Source: Haloquadratum walsbyi J07HQW1
GTDB lineage: Archaea; Halobacteriota; Halobacteria; Halobacteriales; Haloferacaceae
Direction of reading: 5' to 3'
NCBI GenBank assembly: GCA_000415965.1
Contig: KE356560.1
Coordinates: forward strand, 300,433 to 364,432
DNA length: 64,000 nt
Shown: one piece after another, positions 37,216 through 46,330 of the stretch
Position numbering within the stretch: the stretch's first letter is position 1
Layout: every line of letters begins with the position of its first letter
Position numbers and translations under genes: made by a program
Notes under the pieces: generated by a model
Told to the model about the DNA's origin: nothing
Seen by the model: the letters and a program-made list of their open reading frames with translations, nothing else
Database searches by the model: none

Positions 37216-37571
37216 GTTACTTTCGCCATGCAGATCCAATTGAAATAAGATTCAATATATACGTTAGCCAAGCGCAGGCGCTCAACTCCCGTCAGGATCG
37301 ACCATAGAAAGTAGCCACGAAGAGACGCGTTGTCCTCATCATGCACTGTGCACGCTTAGTGGATGGCTCACATAAGCGTTTTATTTGAAAATAGTTAGCG
37401 AAAATATTAGATATGCGTTTCGACCTGTGAGCTTCGGCTCATTTGCCGTTTCAATCGAAACGGCTTGTTCCCCGTGAAATTCTCAGTTACCAGTATGTCA
37501 TTGAATCTATACTGTGTCGTACCAGTACCAATCTCTTATAGACACGAGTATACACATGTATAAGAGGCACG
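37216..37571. other. Spacer with two adjacent hairpins upstream of aroD
   Basis: At 37428-37441 TGAGC/GCTCA closes loop TTCG, and at 37445-37464 GCCGTTTC/GAAACGGC closes loop AATC. Both are perfect. They lie about 110 bases before the aroD start. They could be a terminator-like structure, an RNA element or an IS end. Nothing else is visible in the gap. Confidence 0.5.
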
Positions 37572-38297
37572 ATGACATCAACACAAGCAGTCTCATTTGA
37601 TACGTTTCAACTCGCCGCTGCAACAGCAGATCTCAGTGACGAACCTCCCGCCCGAGCATATGCTGATATCGTTGAATTTCGGCTCGATCTTGCACACGCA
37701 GACGCATCGCTTCCAGACCCGCTTACTGCCATCACAGCGTATGATCATACCAGTTCCCTTCCATTATTAGTCACGAATCGCCCGAAGTGGGAAGGTGGAG
37801 CCTACGGTGGTGATACCACAGATCGGCTCGAAATGCTCACAGCGGCGGCGGCACACGACGCTGTTGTTGCTGTCGATATTGAACTCAAAACATTGCAAAC
37901 ACAGTATGGACAGACGGTCGCTCGCAATCTTCGCGACGACGGTATAAGTATAATTGCATCGACGCATGATTTTACTGAAACACCTCCACAGTCTGTTCTT
38001 CATCAGCGTCTTCACACGGCCGCAGAAGTCGGTGATGTTGGAAAGCTTGCTGTGACAGCACAGACACATCGCGATGCTCTTCGTGTGCTTGCTGCGACTG
38101 AACAGGCATCTCAATGGGGCGATACCGTCGCCACGATGGCGATGGGAAAACCCGGTCGACATACTCGGGTGGTCGCTCCTATGTATGGATCACGAATCGG
38201 ATATGCACCTGTTGATCCGACAGATGCAACCGCACCAGGACAATACGCGATTAAACCGCTTTCAGAAATGATTGATACCCTCACTCAAACGGAATAA
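37572..38297 (+). CDS. aroD: 3-dehydroquinate dehydratase, type I
   Basis: A 241-residue class I enzyme that converts 3-dehydroquinate to 3-dehydroshikimate through a Schiff base. The conserved pieces are IVEFRLDLA (substrate-binding Glu/Arg), IIASTHDF (catalytic His), VGKLAVTAQT (Schiff-base Lys) and the MAMGKPGRHTRV loop. Length fits the family. The DHQ synthase gene that makes its substrate lies just beyond the tRNA on the other strand, so the early shikimate steps cluster here. Confidence 0.93.
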   Translation: MTSTQAVSFDTFQLAAATADLSDEPPARAYADIVEFRLDLAHADASLPDPLTAITAYDHTSSLPLLVTNRPKWEGGAYGGDTTDRLEMLTAAAAHDAVVAVDIELKTLQTQYGQTVARNLRDDGISIIASTHDFTETPPQSVLHQRLHTAAEVGDVGKLAVTAQTHRDALRVLAATEQASQWGDTVATMAMGKPGRHTRVVAPMYGSRIGYAPVDPTDATAPGQYAIKPLSEMIDTLTQTE

Positions 38298-38308
38298 AAC
38301 AGCAAGAA

Positions 38309-38384
38309 CGGGCCGGGAGGAATTTGAATCCTCGATCTTCTGGTTAAGAGCCAGACGCTTTAGACCAACCTAAGCTACCAGCCC
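38309..38384 (-). tRNA. tRNA-Lys (anticodon CTT)
   Basis: A 76-base cloverleaf on the minus strand. Acceptor GGGCTGG pairs with CCGGCCC (one G-T pair), discriminator G. The anticodon stem TCTGG/CCAGA closes the loop CTCTTAA, anticodon CTT. The T arm contains GATTCAAATTC. CCA is not encoded. It lies between converging aroD and DHQ synthase genes. Confidence 0.95.
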
Positions 38385-38547
38385 ATACATATGCATTGTC
38401 AGTCAATCATAAAAAGTCTTCAATTTACTTCCTCGACAATATGCATACCCACGACCACACATACTCACACCAACAAGTTAGGGCTGCGGTATCGTCAACT
38501 GTGGGTCAAACCCCGAAGTGTCCGCCTTGATTCTCAATGAAGTTACG

Positions 38548-39738
38548 TTATTTTTCGATGATACTTTCTTCAACTGCCTCGCCGAAGTGTCGGGCTGTCT
38601 TCTCATAGAATAGTCGGATTTCATCTCCAGGTTCAAGATCTGTGACTGCTGTTCGTCCTGACTGCGTGTTGACTTTAATCGTCTCAGCATTCTGTAGCAG
38701 CGTCTCAATGCGGTCATCATCATACTCAGCCTCAATTCGGAACATTGGTCGCTTTTCGATTTTAACCCGACCAACGATTCCCTCGCGTGTTTGTCCATCG
38801 GTATTGACAATCTGAACTTTATCGCCACTTTGTAATTCCGAGAGATATGCTGTCCCCCCGTCAGGTGTTCGAAGATATGCATGGACAGCGCCAGCGTTTA
38901 CTCGGAATGGACGCGAAGCAACATATGGGGATTCGGCTGTCTCAGCATGGACAAATAAAAGCCCACGACTCATACTACCAATGAGCATCCCTTCATCGTG
39001 CTGCATGAGATTTGCCGTATCAACGCAGACACGATCAGCCATTCCGGCGCGCTCAATATCAACTATTGTTGCCCATTCAAGCTCAAGTGTCTCACGCTCA
39101 GTGGCGTCGCGGACGGCGACCGTTTTACGAATTTCATCCGGGTCATCAGTATCAAGCAAAACACCATCAGCACCAATCTCAAGCGTCTCAAAGGCGGTTT
39201 GTGCCTCCTCAGCTGATGTGACACCGGTGATGAGGGTCGTCTCAGACCCGATGCGTGCAATAAGATTCTCAAGAGGAATAATTGTCCAATCCTCCCCAAC
39301 AACAATAGTGTATGATGCATCTGCTGCAGCAGTCTCAGCGAGCGTTTCATATTCTTCTGAAAGAATCCGCACGTATGCACCAGTCTCAGTGCCAGTATCG
39401 GTATCGACATGAGTCTCAATCGCGCTTAGATCGGCTGATTTCGAGAGTGTTTCTGGAAAATCACTTGTTCCATCGCCTTCACTTTCTTTTCCGATAACAA
39501 CGGTATCGGCGTCCTCAGTTGTCCTCGTTTCGTCGGTGTCGATATGATTCGCCGCCGAGATGAATGCCGCCACTGACACATCACCAAGCGCTCGAACACG
39601 TGAGACGTCCTCTGGATCAACAAGCACACAATCAACACCCGCCTCAAGCCCTGTGGTGATACGACGCTTTCGTGTCTCCCAGTCACCGACATCACTATCG
39701 GCTTTTATCCATACCCGACGTGAACGTGATTCTGCCAT
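38548..39738 (-). CDS. 3-dehydroquinate synthase II (archaeal)
   Basis: A 396-residue enzyme of the archaeal shikimate route, which turns the ADTH-synthase product into 3-dehydroquinate by NAD-dependent oxidative deamination and cyclisation. Family text includes [74 protein letters not shown] and VHAYL. I start at Met 39738 (MAESRSRR) because that matches the family N-terminus. It lies downstream of the ADTH synthase gene on the same strand, its natural partner. Confidence 0.9.
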   Translation of the reverse strand: MAESRSRRVWIKADSDVGDWETRKRRITTGLEAGVDCVLVDPEDVSRVRALGDVSVAAFISAANHIDTDETRTTEDADTVVIGKESEGDGTSDFPETLSKSADLSAIETHVDTDTGTETGAYVRILSEEYETLAETAAADASYTIVVGEDWTIIPLENLIARIGSETTLITGVTSAEEAQTAFETLEIGADGVLLDTDDPDEIRKTVAVRDATERETLELEWATIVDIERAGMADRVCVDTANLMQHDEGMLIGSMSRGLLFVHAETAESPYVASRPFRVNAGAVHAYLRTPDGGTAYLSELQSGDKVQIVNTDGQTREGIVGRVKIEKRPMFRIEAEYDDDRIETLLQNAETIKVNTQSGRTAVTDLEPGDEIRLFYEKTARHFGEAVEESIIEK

Positions 39739-39924
39739 TATCGGGTCGACTCGGCCAGCGCGCTTGAACGTGGCGACTCTGCGTTGTATCAGATGACCAT
39801 ACGACACAACTCACTCTCAGCCTGAAAGCGACTCCGCTTCAATGAAAATAGATATGTAGGGTGATGTTTCCAATCTTATGACTACGTTTTATATCTGGAT
39901 TCGAATTTGGATTTGGATTTGGAC

Positions 39925-40748
39925 CTAGATTTCAATCTCAAGCCCAGCAGTATCAAGTGCGGTTTCAACGCTTGCATCATCATGGATCACAGCGCTGACT
40001 GCTCGTGTAATCGATCCCGGATTATCATGTTGAAAAATTGATCTCCCCATTGAGACGCCTGCCGCACCGGCATCAATCGCACCACGAACCATCTCAACGG
40101 TTTGGCGGTCGGTTCCACGGCTTCCTCCGGCGATTACAACTGGGAGTGTGGTAGCCGCACAAACCTGCTCAAATGACTCAGGCTTCCCTGAATACGCCGT
40201 CTTGACGACATCAGCGCCGAGTTCTTCAGCAATCCGGACAGCATGAGCAAGACTTTCTGGGTCATGTTCATCGATCCCTGGTCCACGAGCGTAATTCATT
40301 GCGAGTACAGGGACGCCATAGCGGTGCGCTTCCTCGGTTAGATTACTCAGCTGTGTCAACTGATCAGGTTCGTGATCACTTCCAATATTTATATGAAATG
40401 AAACAACATCAGCACCGGCGCGAAGAGCCCCTTCAACGCTTCCAGTCGGTCGTTTATCTGTCGTATCAGGACCAATAACGGTCGACCCATTGAGATGGAC
40501 AATATATCCTTTTGCATTTTTATTCGGGTGAACCCGAGAGGCAACGCCACGCTGCGTCAGAACAGCGTCTGCACCATTATCAGTGATTGCATCGACAGTT
40601 GATTCAAGATGAATCAGTCCTTTCACTGGACCGAGTGTGATACCGTGGTCCATTGGGACGATAAGATACTGTCCGTCTGTCGAGATACGATTAAGTCGTG
40701 CAGTAACTCCGGTTCCTGCTCCTGCTCCGCTCCGGTTCTTGTGTTCAT
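39925..40748 (-). pseudogene. ADTH synthase (class I aldolase family), apparent 5' frameshift
   Basis: The downstream frame (40653 to 39925) encodes 242 residues starting at VPMDHGITLGP, with the catalytic-site aspartate of the MDHG motif and the Schiff-base lysine segment GADVVKTAYSGK. It is 2-amino-3,7-dideoxy-D-threo-hept-6-ulosonate synthase, the first archaeal shikimate enzyme. The usual N-terminus is also there (RLNRISTDGQYLIVP before the Met) but in frame with no start codon; the only nearby ATG (40748, MNTRTGAEQEQ) is shifted by one base. The shift falls inside a GGAGCA repeat near 40722-40740. The gene could be phase-variable, frameshifted by error, or translated from the internal ATG. 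Confidence 0.75.
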
Positions 40749-40951
40749 TATATGTTAACCTGTATCAATCGGCGGTTATAGTCATTTCGAGGTGGTGGTA
40801 CCGATACTAACACGGAGAGAGTTTTGTTGTAATACTGGTGCACAACACTGCAAGGGCATCAGATTCGACAGTGTGTTATCTTATAGTGAATCAAATATCT
40901 CTCCGTACAATTGATACGATGAATCAGACGATACAATTGTACCTGGTATAT

Positions 40952-41833
40952 TCACGTATCCGGTTTTGGCATCCGTTTTTGATATCCTCGCTGAGCTCCC
41001 TCTGTAAGCTCACGAGCCTTTGTTTCGAGTCGGTCAGCAACCGTTGTCGGCGAATCGTCGGCTTCGGTCCCTGAGGCAACGATATCAACCAATGCACTTC
41101 CGACAATGATACCATCAGCACCCCCAGCAACAATCCGTTCAGCATGCTTTCCGGTTTTGATCCCAAATCCGACTGCCTTTGGGACGTCGTATGCATTAAG
41201 CCGAGCAAGGCTTGACTCGGTCTGTGTAGAGACATCGTCGCGAGCACCGGTCACACCAAGTCGCGCTTGCACGTAGACATATCCTGAGACCTGTGACATA
41301 ATCGTCTCAAGTCGCTCACCCTGTGTCGTTGGAGCAACGATGAACACAAGATCAAGTCCAAACTCATCACAAGCCGCCCGGAGTGGGTCTGATTCCTCAG
41401 CAGGCAAATCCGGAACAACAAATCCTGAGAGTCCGACATCCGCTGCGCGCTCAACGAACGGTCGCGGACCCTCCTCGTCACCATATTGATATATGAGATT
41501 ATAATATGTCATGCAGACGAGTGGAACCTCAGTCGGGTCAACATTGAGGTCGCTGACAAACTCAAAAAACCGATCCGGAGTCATGCCTGCTTCAAGCGAC
41601 CGGACAACCGCACTCTGGATTGTCGGTCCTTCAGCAATCGGCTCTGAGAACGGGAGTCCAAGTTCAATGATATCAGCACCACCGCGTGCAAGTGCTTCCA
41701 CATACTCAAGTGCAGATTCATAATCTGGGTCGCCCGCTGCAAGATATGGAATGAATGCTGGACCATCCCCGAACGCAGATGCAAGCGCTCGCTCCCGTGT
41801 GTTGCCGCTGCCGCCGTTGCTGTCGCGAGACAT
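40952..41833 (-). CDS. trpA: Tryptophan synthase alpha chain
   Basis: A 293-residue TIM-barrel subunit that cleaves indole-3-glycerol phosphate. The conserved [18 protein letters not shown] includes the catalytic Glu and Asp-position text, and [20 protein letters not shown] and [13 protein letters not shown] form the phosphate site. It starts one base after the trpB stop, so it is the third gene of trpCBA. It has a slightly longer N-terminus (Ser/Gly/Asn-rich) than bacterial proteins. Confidence 0.95.
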   Translation of the reverse strand: MSRDSNGGSGNTRERALASAFGDGPAFIPYLAAGDPDYESALEYVEALARGGADIIELGLPFSEPIAEGPTIQSAVVRSLEAGMTPDRFFEFVSDLNVDPTEVPLVCMTYYNLIYQYGDEEGPRPFVERAADVGLSGFVVPDLPAEESDPLRAACDEFGLDLVFIVAPTTQGERLETIMSQVSGYVYVQARLGVTGARDDVSTQTESSLARLNAYDVPKAVGFGIKTGKHAERIVAGGADGIIVGSALVDIVASGTEADDSPTTVADRLETKARELTEGAQRGYQKRMPKPDT

Positions 41834-43081
41834 TCACAGCCCTCCAGTGAACTCAGACATCTCAGGGGCAATATCGATGTCGTGTTCCGCAGTCTCTTCG
41901 ATTGCTATTTCAAGATCCTTATCACCTCGTCCAGACACGTTAATCAATACACTCTCACCAAGTGCGTTCCCATGTTCTTCAAGATATCCAAAGGCATGCG
42001 CGGTCTCAAGTGCCGGAATAATGCCCTCGAGTTGTGAAACGCGATGGAACGCAGCAAGTGTGGCTTCATCATCGACATTCACTGGATTCACGCGGTCCGT
42101 ATCGACAAGATGTGCAAGCTCTGGACCAACACCAGCATAATCAAGTCCTGACGAAACGCTATGGCTTTCCATAATTTGACCATCGCTATCTTGCAGTAGC
42201 TTTGTTCGTGCACCATGGAGAACACCCTCATCGCCAGTTGAGAGTGATGCTGAATTCGGTGCAACACCAGCATCTTCATCGACTTCAAGACTTGATCCAC
42301 CTGCTTCAACGGCGTAAAGATCGACATCTGTGTCGTCGATGAAATGTGCAAACGTTCCCATTGTGTTTGACCCTCCACCAGCACACGCCAGCACAGCATC
42401 GGGAACGTCGCCGGTCTGTTCGCGCACCTGTCGACGCGCCTCCTCAGAAATAACAGCGTGGAAGTCACGGACCATCGATGGGAACGGATGCGGACCGACA
42501 ATGGAACCAATGATATAATGTGTGTCTTCAACATTTGTTGCCCAATCACGCATCGTCTCAGAGATAGCCTCTTTGAGCGTTCCACGACCAATTGTCACAG
42601 GTGTTACTTCTGACCCATTGAGTCGCATTCGGAAAACATTCGGTCGTTGTCGATTGATATCACGTTCACCCATGTAGACCTCACAGGGCATATCAAGATG
42701 AGCGGCTGCCATTGCAGTTGCTGTGCCATGCTGACCGGCACCAGTCTCAGCGATGATTCGCTCTTTCCCCATGTATTTCGCTAATAACGCCTGCCCAAGG
42801 GCATTATTGAGTTTGTGTGCGCCACCATGGAGTAGATCCTCGCGTTTTAGATAGACATCACAGCCATATCGCTCTGATAGACGTTCTGCGTACTGCGTCG
42901 GTGTTGGTCGACCACCAAAATCCCGAAGTCGTGCTCGGAATTCATCCATGAATCCATCTTCATTCTCTAAGACATAGCGTTCATACGCGTCAGCTAACTC
43001 CTCAATTGCAGGCATCAATGCCTCTGGAACGTACTGTCCGCCATATTCGCCGAATTTCCCGTCTGCGTATCGTTGTGTCAT
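41834..43081 (-). CDS. trpB: Tryptophan synthase beta chain
   Basis: A 415-residue PLP enzyme that makes tryptophan from indole and serine. The PLP lysine is in [12 protein letters not shown], followed by [18 protein letters not shown] and the [10 protein letters not shown] phosphate loop. It belongs to the TrpB1 type that partners TrpA. Its ATG overlaps the end of trpC by four bases and trpA follows at once, so the three are translationally linked. Confidence 0.96.
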   Translation of the reverse strand: MTQRYADGKFGEYGGQYVPEALMPAIEELADAYERYVLENEDGFMDEFRARLRDFGGRPTPTQYAERLSERYGCDVYLKREDLLHGGAHKLNNALGQALLAKYMGKERIIAETGAGQHGTATAMAAAHLDMPCEVYMGERDINRQRPNVFRMRLNGSEVTPVTIGRGTLKEAISETMRDWATNVEDTHYIIGSIVGPHPFPSMVRDFHAVISEEARRQVREQTGDVPDAVLACAGGGSNTMGTFAHFIDDTDVDLYAVEAGGSSLEVDEDAGVAPNSASLSTGDEGVLHGARTKLLQDSDGQIMESHSVSSGLDYAGVGPELAHLVDTDRVNPVNVDDEATLAAFHRVSQLEGIIPALETAHAFGYLEEHGNALGESVLINVSGRGDKDLEIAIEETAEHDIDIAPEMSEFTGGL

Positions 43082-43893
43082 GATGTATGTGTCTCCGTTG
43101 TTGTATCGTTCGCGTCTGTTGCGGTTGTGAACCGCGACGTGTTCGTTTGTATGTCCCCATTCATAATAGCCGTCCCGATAAGAAGTGCATCAGCTCCAGC
43201 CGCACGCATTCGTTGAACATCCTCAGTTGTTTTGATACCACTCTCAGCAATGAGTGTGACATTATCAGGGACATGTGGTGCCAGTCGCTCGAAGGTCTGA
43301 AGATCAACTGCAAGACGACCGAGATCACGATTGTTGATTCCAATAATGCTGGCGTCAATTTCGATTGCGCGTTCAACTTCATCACGAGTATGAACCTCAA
43401 CCAGCGGCTGGAATCCACGGCTCTGTGCTGCGTGATATAAACTTGCGAGTGAATCTGTCTCTGGTCTGTCGAGAAATCGTGCAATGAGTAGGACCATATC
43501 AGCCGCAATCGCATCAAGTTGCGACTCATGAGTGATGAAATCCTTCCGGAGAACTGGAACCTGAATGTCAGTCGCGTTCCGTATCCGAGCAAGGGTCTCA
43601 ACTGATCCGCCAAAATGTTCTGGTTCTGTTAGGACTGATAATGCAGTTGCACCACCCTCGACCATCGCTGATGCGAGTGCAACCGGATCATCATTCCGCT
43701 TTCCGTCGGTTGTTGGACTGGTCGGTTTAATCTCTGCAATGACTGGAATCTGACCGGCTGCCTCGGTTGCTGAGATAGCTGACTGAAATGACGTGGCATC
43801 AACACTGCATCGAGACGTGCCCCCAGCACGCTGTTTTGCGGTCGTGAGAATTGATTGTACCGCAGGTGCAAGAGACTCTTCACTAGCGTCCAT
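43078..43893 (-). CDS. trpC: Indole-3-glycerol phosphate synthase
   Basis: A 271-residue TIM-barrel enzyme, first gene of the trpCBA operon. Conserved text: [11 protein letters not shown] (catalytic Glu-Lys), [22 protein letters not shown] (catalytic Lys) and [24 protein letters not shown] and ALLIGTAIM. It closes the ring of the anthranilate deoxyribulose phosphate. The promoter should lie in the 88-base gap to the divergent MGMT-like gene. trpD/E/F/G are not in the window. Confidence 0.94.
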   Translation of the reverse strand: MDASEESLAPAVQSILTTAKQRAGGTSRCSVDATSFQSAISATEAAGQIPVIAEIKPTSPTTDGKRNDDPVALASAMVEGGATALSVLTEPEHFGGSVETLARIRNATDIQVPVLRKDFITHESQLDAIAADMVLLIARFLDRPETDSLASLYHAAQSRGFQPLVEVHTRDEVERAIEIDASIIGINNRDLGRLAVDLQTFERLAPHVPDNVTLIAESGIKTTEDVQRMRAAGADALLIGTAIMNGDIQTNTSRFTTATDANDTTTETHTS

Positions 43894-43981
43894 CTATGTT
43901 CATCAATGAACTGAATTGCACATAAGGCTTGCGTGTCTCACTCGGCTAACGTTCAAACGGCGGTAGCACAAATTACCCAGT

Positions 43982-44452
43982 ATGAGTACAGAGGTTGGTG
44001 TTTTCGCTCGGTATTATACACAGATTGAGCAAGCTATCGCAGTCGGGCTTGCAAGTGGACGTGTCGTCAGTGTTGATTTCAAATCAACAGTTCCGAGTGA
44101 TGCTGATGAAGATCATACATTACTTGATCGCATCGATACATATCTCAGCGGTGACACAGATCACCTTGCAGACGTTGATATTGCGCTTACTGTCCCCACA
44201 GATCAGCGACGTGTGCTTGAGGCAACGCGAAATATCCCTCATGGTGAAGCGGTGACGCTTGATCGTGTCCTCCGGATGGCGGGACTTGATGAAGACGATA
44301 CGGATAATAGATCAACTGCCCGGCGTGCACTTGATGAGAACCCGATTCCACTGATTGTTCCTGATCATCGTGTCCGAGACACCCCAAGTGGAGCGCCATC
44401 AGAGATCGTCACACAACTTCGAAACATCGAGCACATTGATACAGTTTCATGA
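43982..44452 (+). CDS. MGMT-fold (alkyltransferase-like) protein without the acceptor Cys
   Basis: A 156-residue protein resembling O6-alkylguanine-DNA alkyltransferases. The DNA-binding wHTH region is seen as ATRNIPHGEAVTLDRVLRMAG and STARRALDENPIPLIVPDHRV. In active enzymes the last part is PCHRV; here the acceptor Cys is Asp128 (PDHR 127-130). It therefore cannot take alkyl groups and is closer to ATL proteins that bind damaged DNA and recruit nucleotide excision repair, though those usually have Trp or Ala at this place. Alternatively it is a regulatory homologue. It is divergent from trpC. Confidence 0.75.
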   Translation: MSTEVGVFARYYTQIEQAIAVGLASGRVVSVDFKSTVPSDADEDHTLLDRIDTYLSGDTDHLADVDIALTVPTDQRRVLEATRNIPHGEAVTLDRVLRMAGLDEDDTDNRSTARRALDENPIPLIVPDHRVRDTPSGAPSEIVTQLRNIEHIDTVS

Positions 44453-44591
44453 ATTACTACGAGCGTAATATCGTGAATCCTCCGTTCAATTCTTGCCACC
44501 GTCCCCACTCTACGGCAAGATTCAATTTATTATCCCACTAAGAAGGGGGTCTCAACGTGAGCGAGAGTGGATGCAATCAAAAGAATAGGAA

Positions 44592-45059
44592 TTATTGGGT
44601 CGACCCAGATGTAGATCCGACTTCAGCTTCAATACGAGTTCGAAGATTCTCAAGTGCTGTTTTAAGCTCACGTTCATTGTACCGCTCAGCGAATGGCTTC
44701 ACTACCGAATCAAGAACCGGGACGGGGATGTCATACTGCGCAGTGTATGAGAATATTGTTGTGTCTTCTTCAGCCTCGAAGGTCCATTTGATCTCACCGG
44801 TAATATCACCGTCCATCTCCCAGTGGATGGCTGACTCAGGTTCATATTTTGTTGCTGTAATCTCACCGGTTAAATCGATTCCAGCCATCGAGTATGTGTA
44901 TGCAACACGCTTTCCCCCATTTGAGAGTTCTTCGACCGGCTCAGAGCGTGTCAAACTCGGTGTAAACTCTGGCTGATTTCTTGGATCATCCAAATATTCG
45001 AACACCACTGTAACGGGGGCGTCGATACGCGTCGTTTCTGTGACATCGGTCTGTGTCAT
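44592..45059 (-). CDS. SRPBCC (START-like) family protein
   Basis: A 155-residue polyketide-cyclase/dehydrase-like protein: RIDAPVTVVFEYLDDPRNQPEFTPSL at the start, then GITxx-type strands TKYEPESAIHWEMDGDITG and a long C-terminal helix (VVKPFAERYNERELKTALENL). The fold makes a hydrophobic cavity for lipids or aromatic molecules. The ligand is unknown. A single gene, no operon partner. Confidence 0.85.
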   Translation of the reverse strand: MTQTDVTETTRIDAPVTVVFEYLDDPRNQPEFTPSLTRSEPVEELSNGGKRVAYTYSMAGIDLTGEITATKYEPESAIHWEMDGDITGEIKWTFEAEEDTTIFSYTAQYDIPVPVLDSVVKPFAERYNERELKTALENLRTRIEAEVGSTSGSTQ

Positions 45060-45089
45060 GATTCAATTATCGTCCCCTACTGTGAAGAA

Positions 45090-46184
45090 TCACATGTCCG
45101 AAACAGGATACAATTCAATCTCGAAGGCCTCATGTATGATAAATTCGAGTGCATTCACAATATAATGTGCGATAATAACAATCAGAAGACTATCAGTCAC
45201 AATAAAAATAGACGCAAGAACAAATCCAAACACTCCGGTCACGATGATTCCAATCCGTCCCTGCGCACCGTGTCCGAGAGCGAACGCAAGCGATGAAACA
45301 ACTGCGAGGACCCACGGTGAGATACTGTACCCGCTCGCAATAACCCCGATGAGCGCACCACGGAACAGTAATTCTTCAAAACCTGCAATAATCGGTAACA
45401 CAATGCATAAAAGCGCAGCCCACTCAAGCGATGTCTCAGGGGCAAGTGCAGACCGGAGTCCCTCGCCATCGCCAAGTCCAAACCGCGCGCCGAGTGCTGA
45501 ACCAACTTCATTGCCGATATACAAAGCAACACCTGTGCCAATCCCAAAAGCGAGTATAAGAACTTCTGTCGGACCCGTTCCGACACTAAATGCCGAGACA
45601 GGGATACGCGCAATCCATGCGCCAACGATTAGTAACATCGCAAACAGTCCCTGTGAAATTGTAACATTAGCGAGTAATGCTGTCGTTGATAGGTCTATTT
45701 GTGTCTGCGTCTGCGTCTGTGATAGTTCTGAGTGTGTCTTTGTTGTCGGATTGAATGTCTGATGTTCCTCACGTGTATCATTGGTATATCCTGAGTCGCC
45801 AATTGAACTCTCGACTGAATGCATTATGTGATCAGTCGCGTCAGCAGATGACTGAGCCGAACTCATTACATCGGGAGAATCGACATTGTCGGCAGTCACA
45901 CCGTCCTGATTATTCAACGACTGTGTGGCATCGGTATTACACTGTGAATCGGATCTTGCGTCTGTAGACGTTACTATCGGCTCGGATAGCTCTTCAGGTG
46001 CCTGATTGAGGGTCGAATCCGGACCCGAGTACAGTCTTAACTCTTCGGTGTGTTGATCGGAATCACCAGCTATTGGAGGAGTGTCTGTAACAGTATCGAT
46101 TGCTCCGCGTGAAGCGTGTGAGAGAACCAGCAATCCAGCGGTGACAATGAACGCAAATCCAGCGAAGGTTGCCCATTGTGGCAT
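45090..46184 (-). CDS. CPBP family intramembrane metalloprotease
   Basis: A 364-residue protein. After one N-terminal helix (residues 6-24) comes a polar insert of about 140 residues rich in Thr/Gln/Asp repeats (ending TQTQTQIDLS), then the Abi/CPBP domain with several helices. Its motifs are FEELLFRG, ALGHGAQGR and HYIVNALEF, which supply the Glu-Glu, His and His-Asn residues of the family. It would cleave membrane peptides or act in bacteriocin-like immunity. The unusually long linker is a special feature. The function is otherwise unknown. Confidence 0.85.
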   Translation of the reverse strand: MPQWATFAGFAFIVTAGLLVLSHASRGAIDTVTDTPPIAGDSDQHTEELRLYSGPDSTLNQAPEELSEPIVTSTDARSDSQCNTDATQSLNNQDGVTADNVDSPDVMSSAQSSADATDHIMHSVESSIGDSGYTNDTREEHQTFNPTTKTHSELSQTQTQTQIDLSTTALLANVTISQGLFAMLLIVGAWIARIPVSAFSVGTGPTEVLILAFGIGTGVALYIGNEVGSALGARFGLGDGEGLRSALAPETSLEWAALLCIVLPIIAGFEELLFRGALIGVIASGYSISPWVLAVVSSLAFALGHGAQGRIGIIVTGVFGFVLASIFIVTDSLLIVIIAHYIVNALEFIIHEAFEIELYPVSDM

Positions 46185-46330
46185 TGATACTAATTCAGTG
46201 ATAACAACAAATTAGTTTGAATGGTTCCTCTCAGTAAACCGTTGAAAAGTAATGATATGGTCGTCAAAATGTAAAGAAAAAGAAAGAGAAAGATCAGATA
46301 ACGGGTACGTGACGTGGTGTTAGTGTGTTA

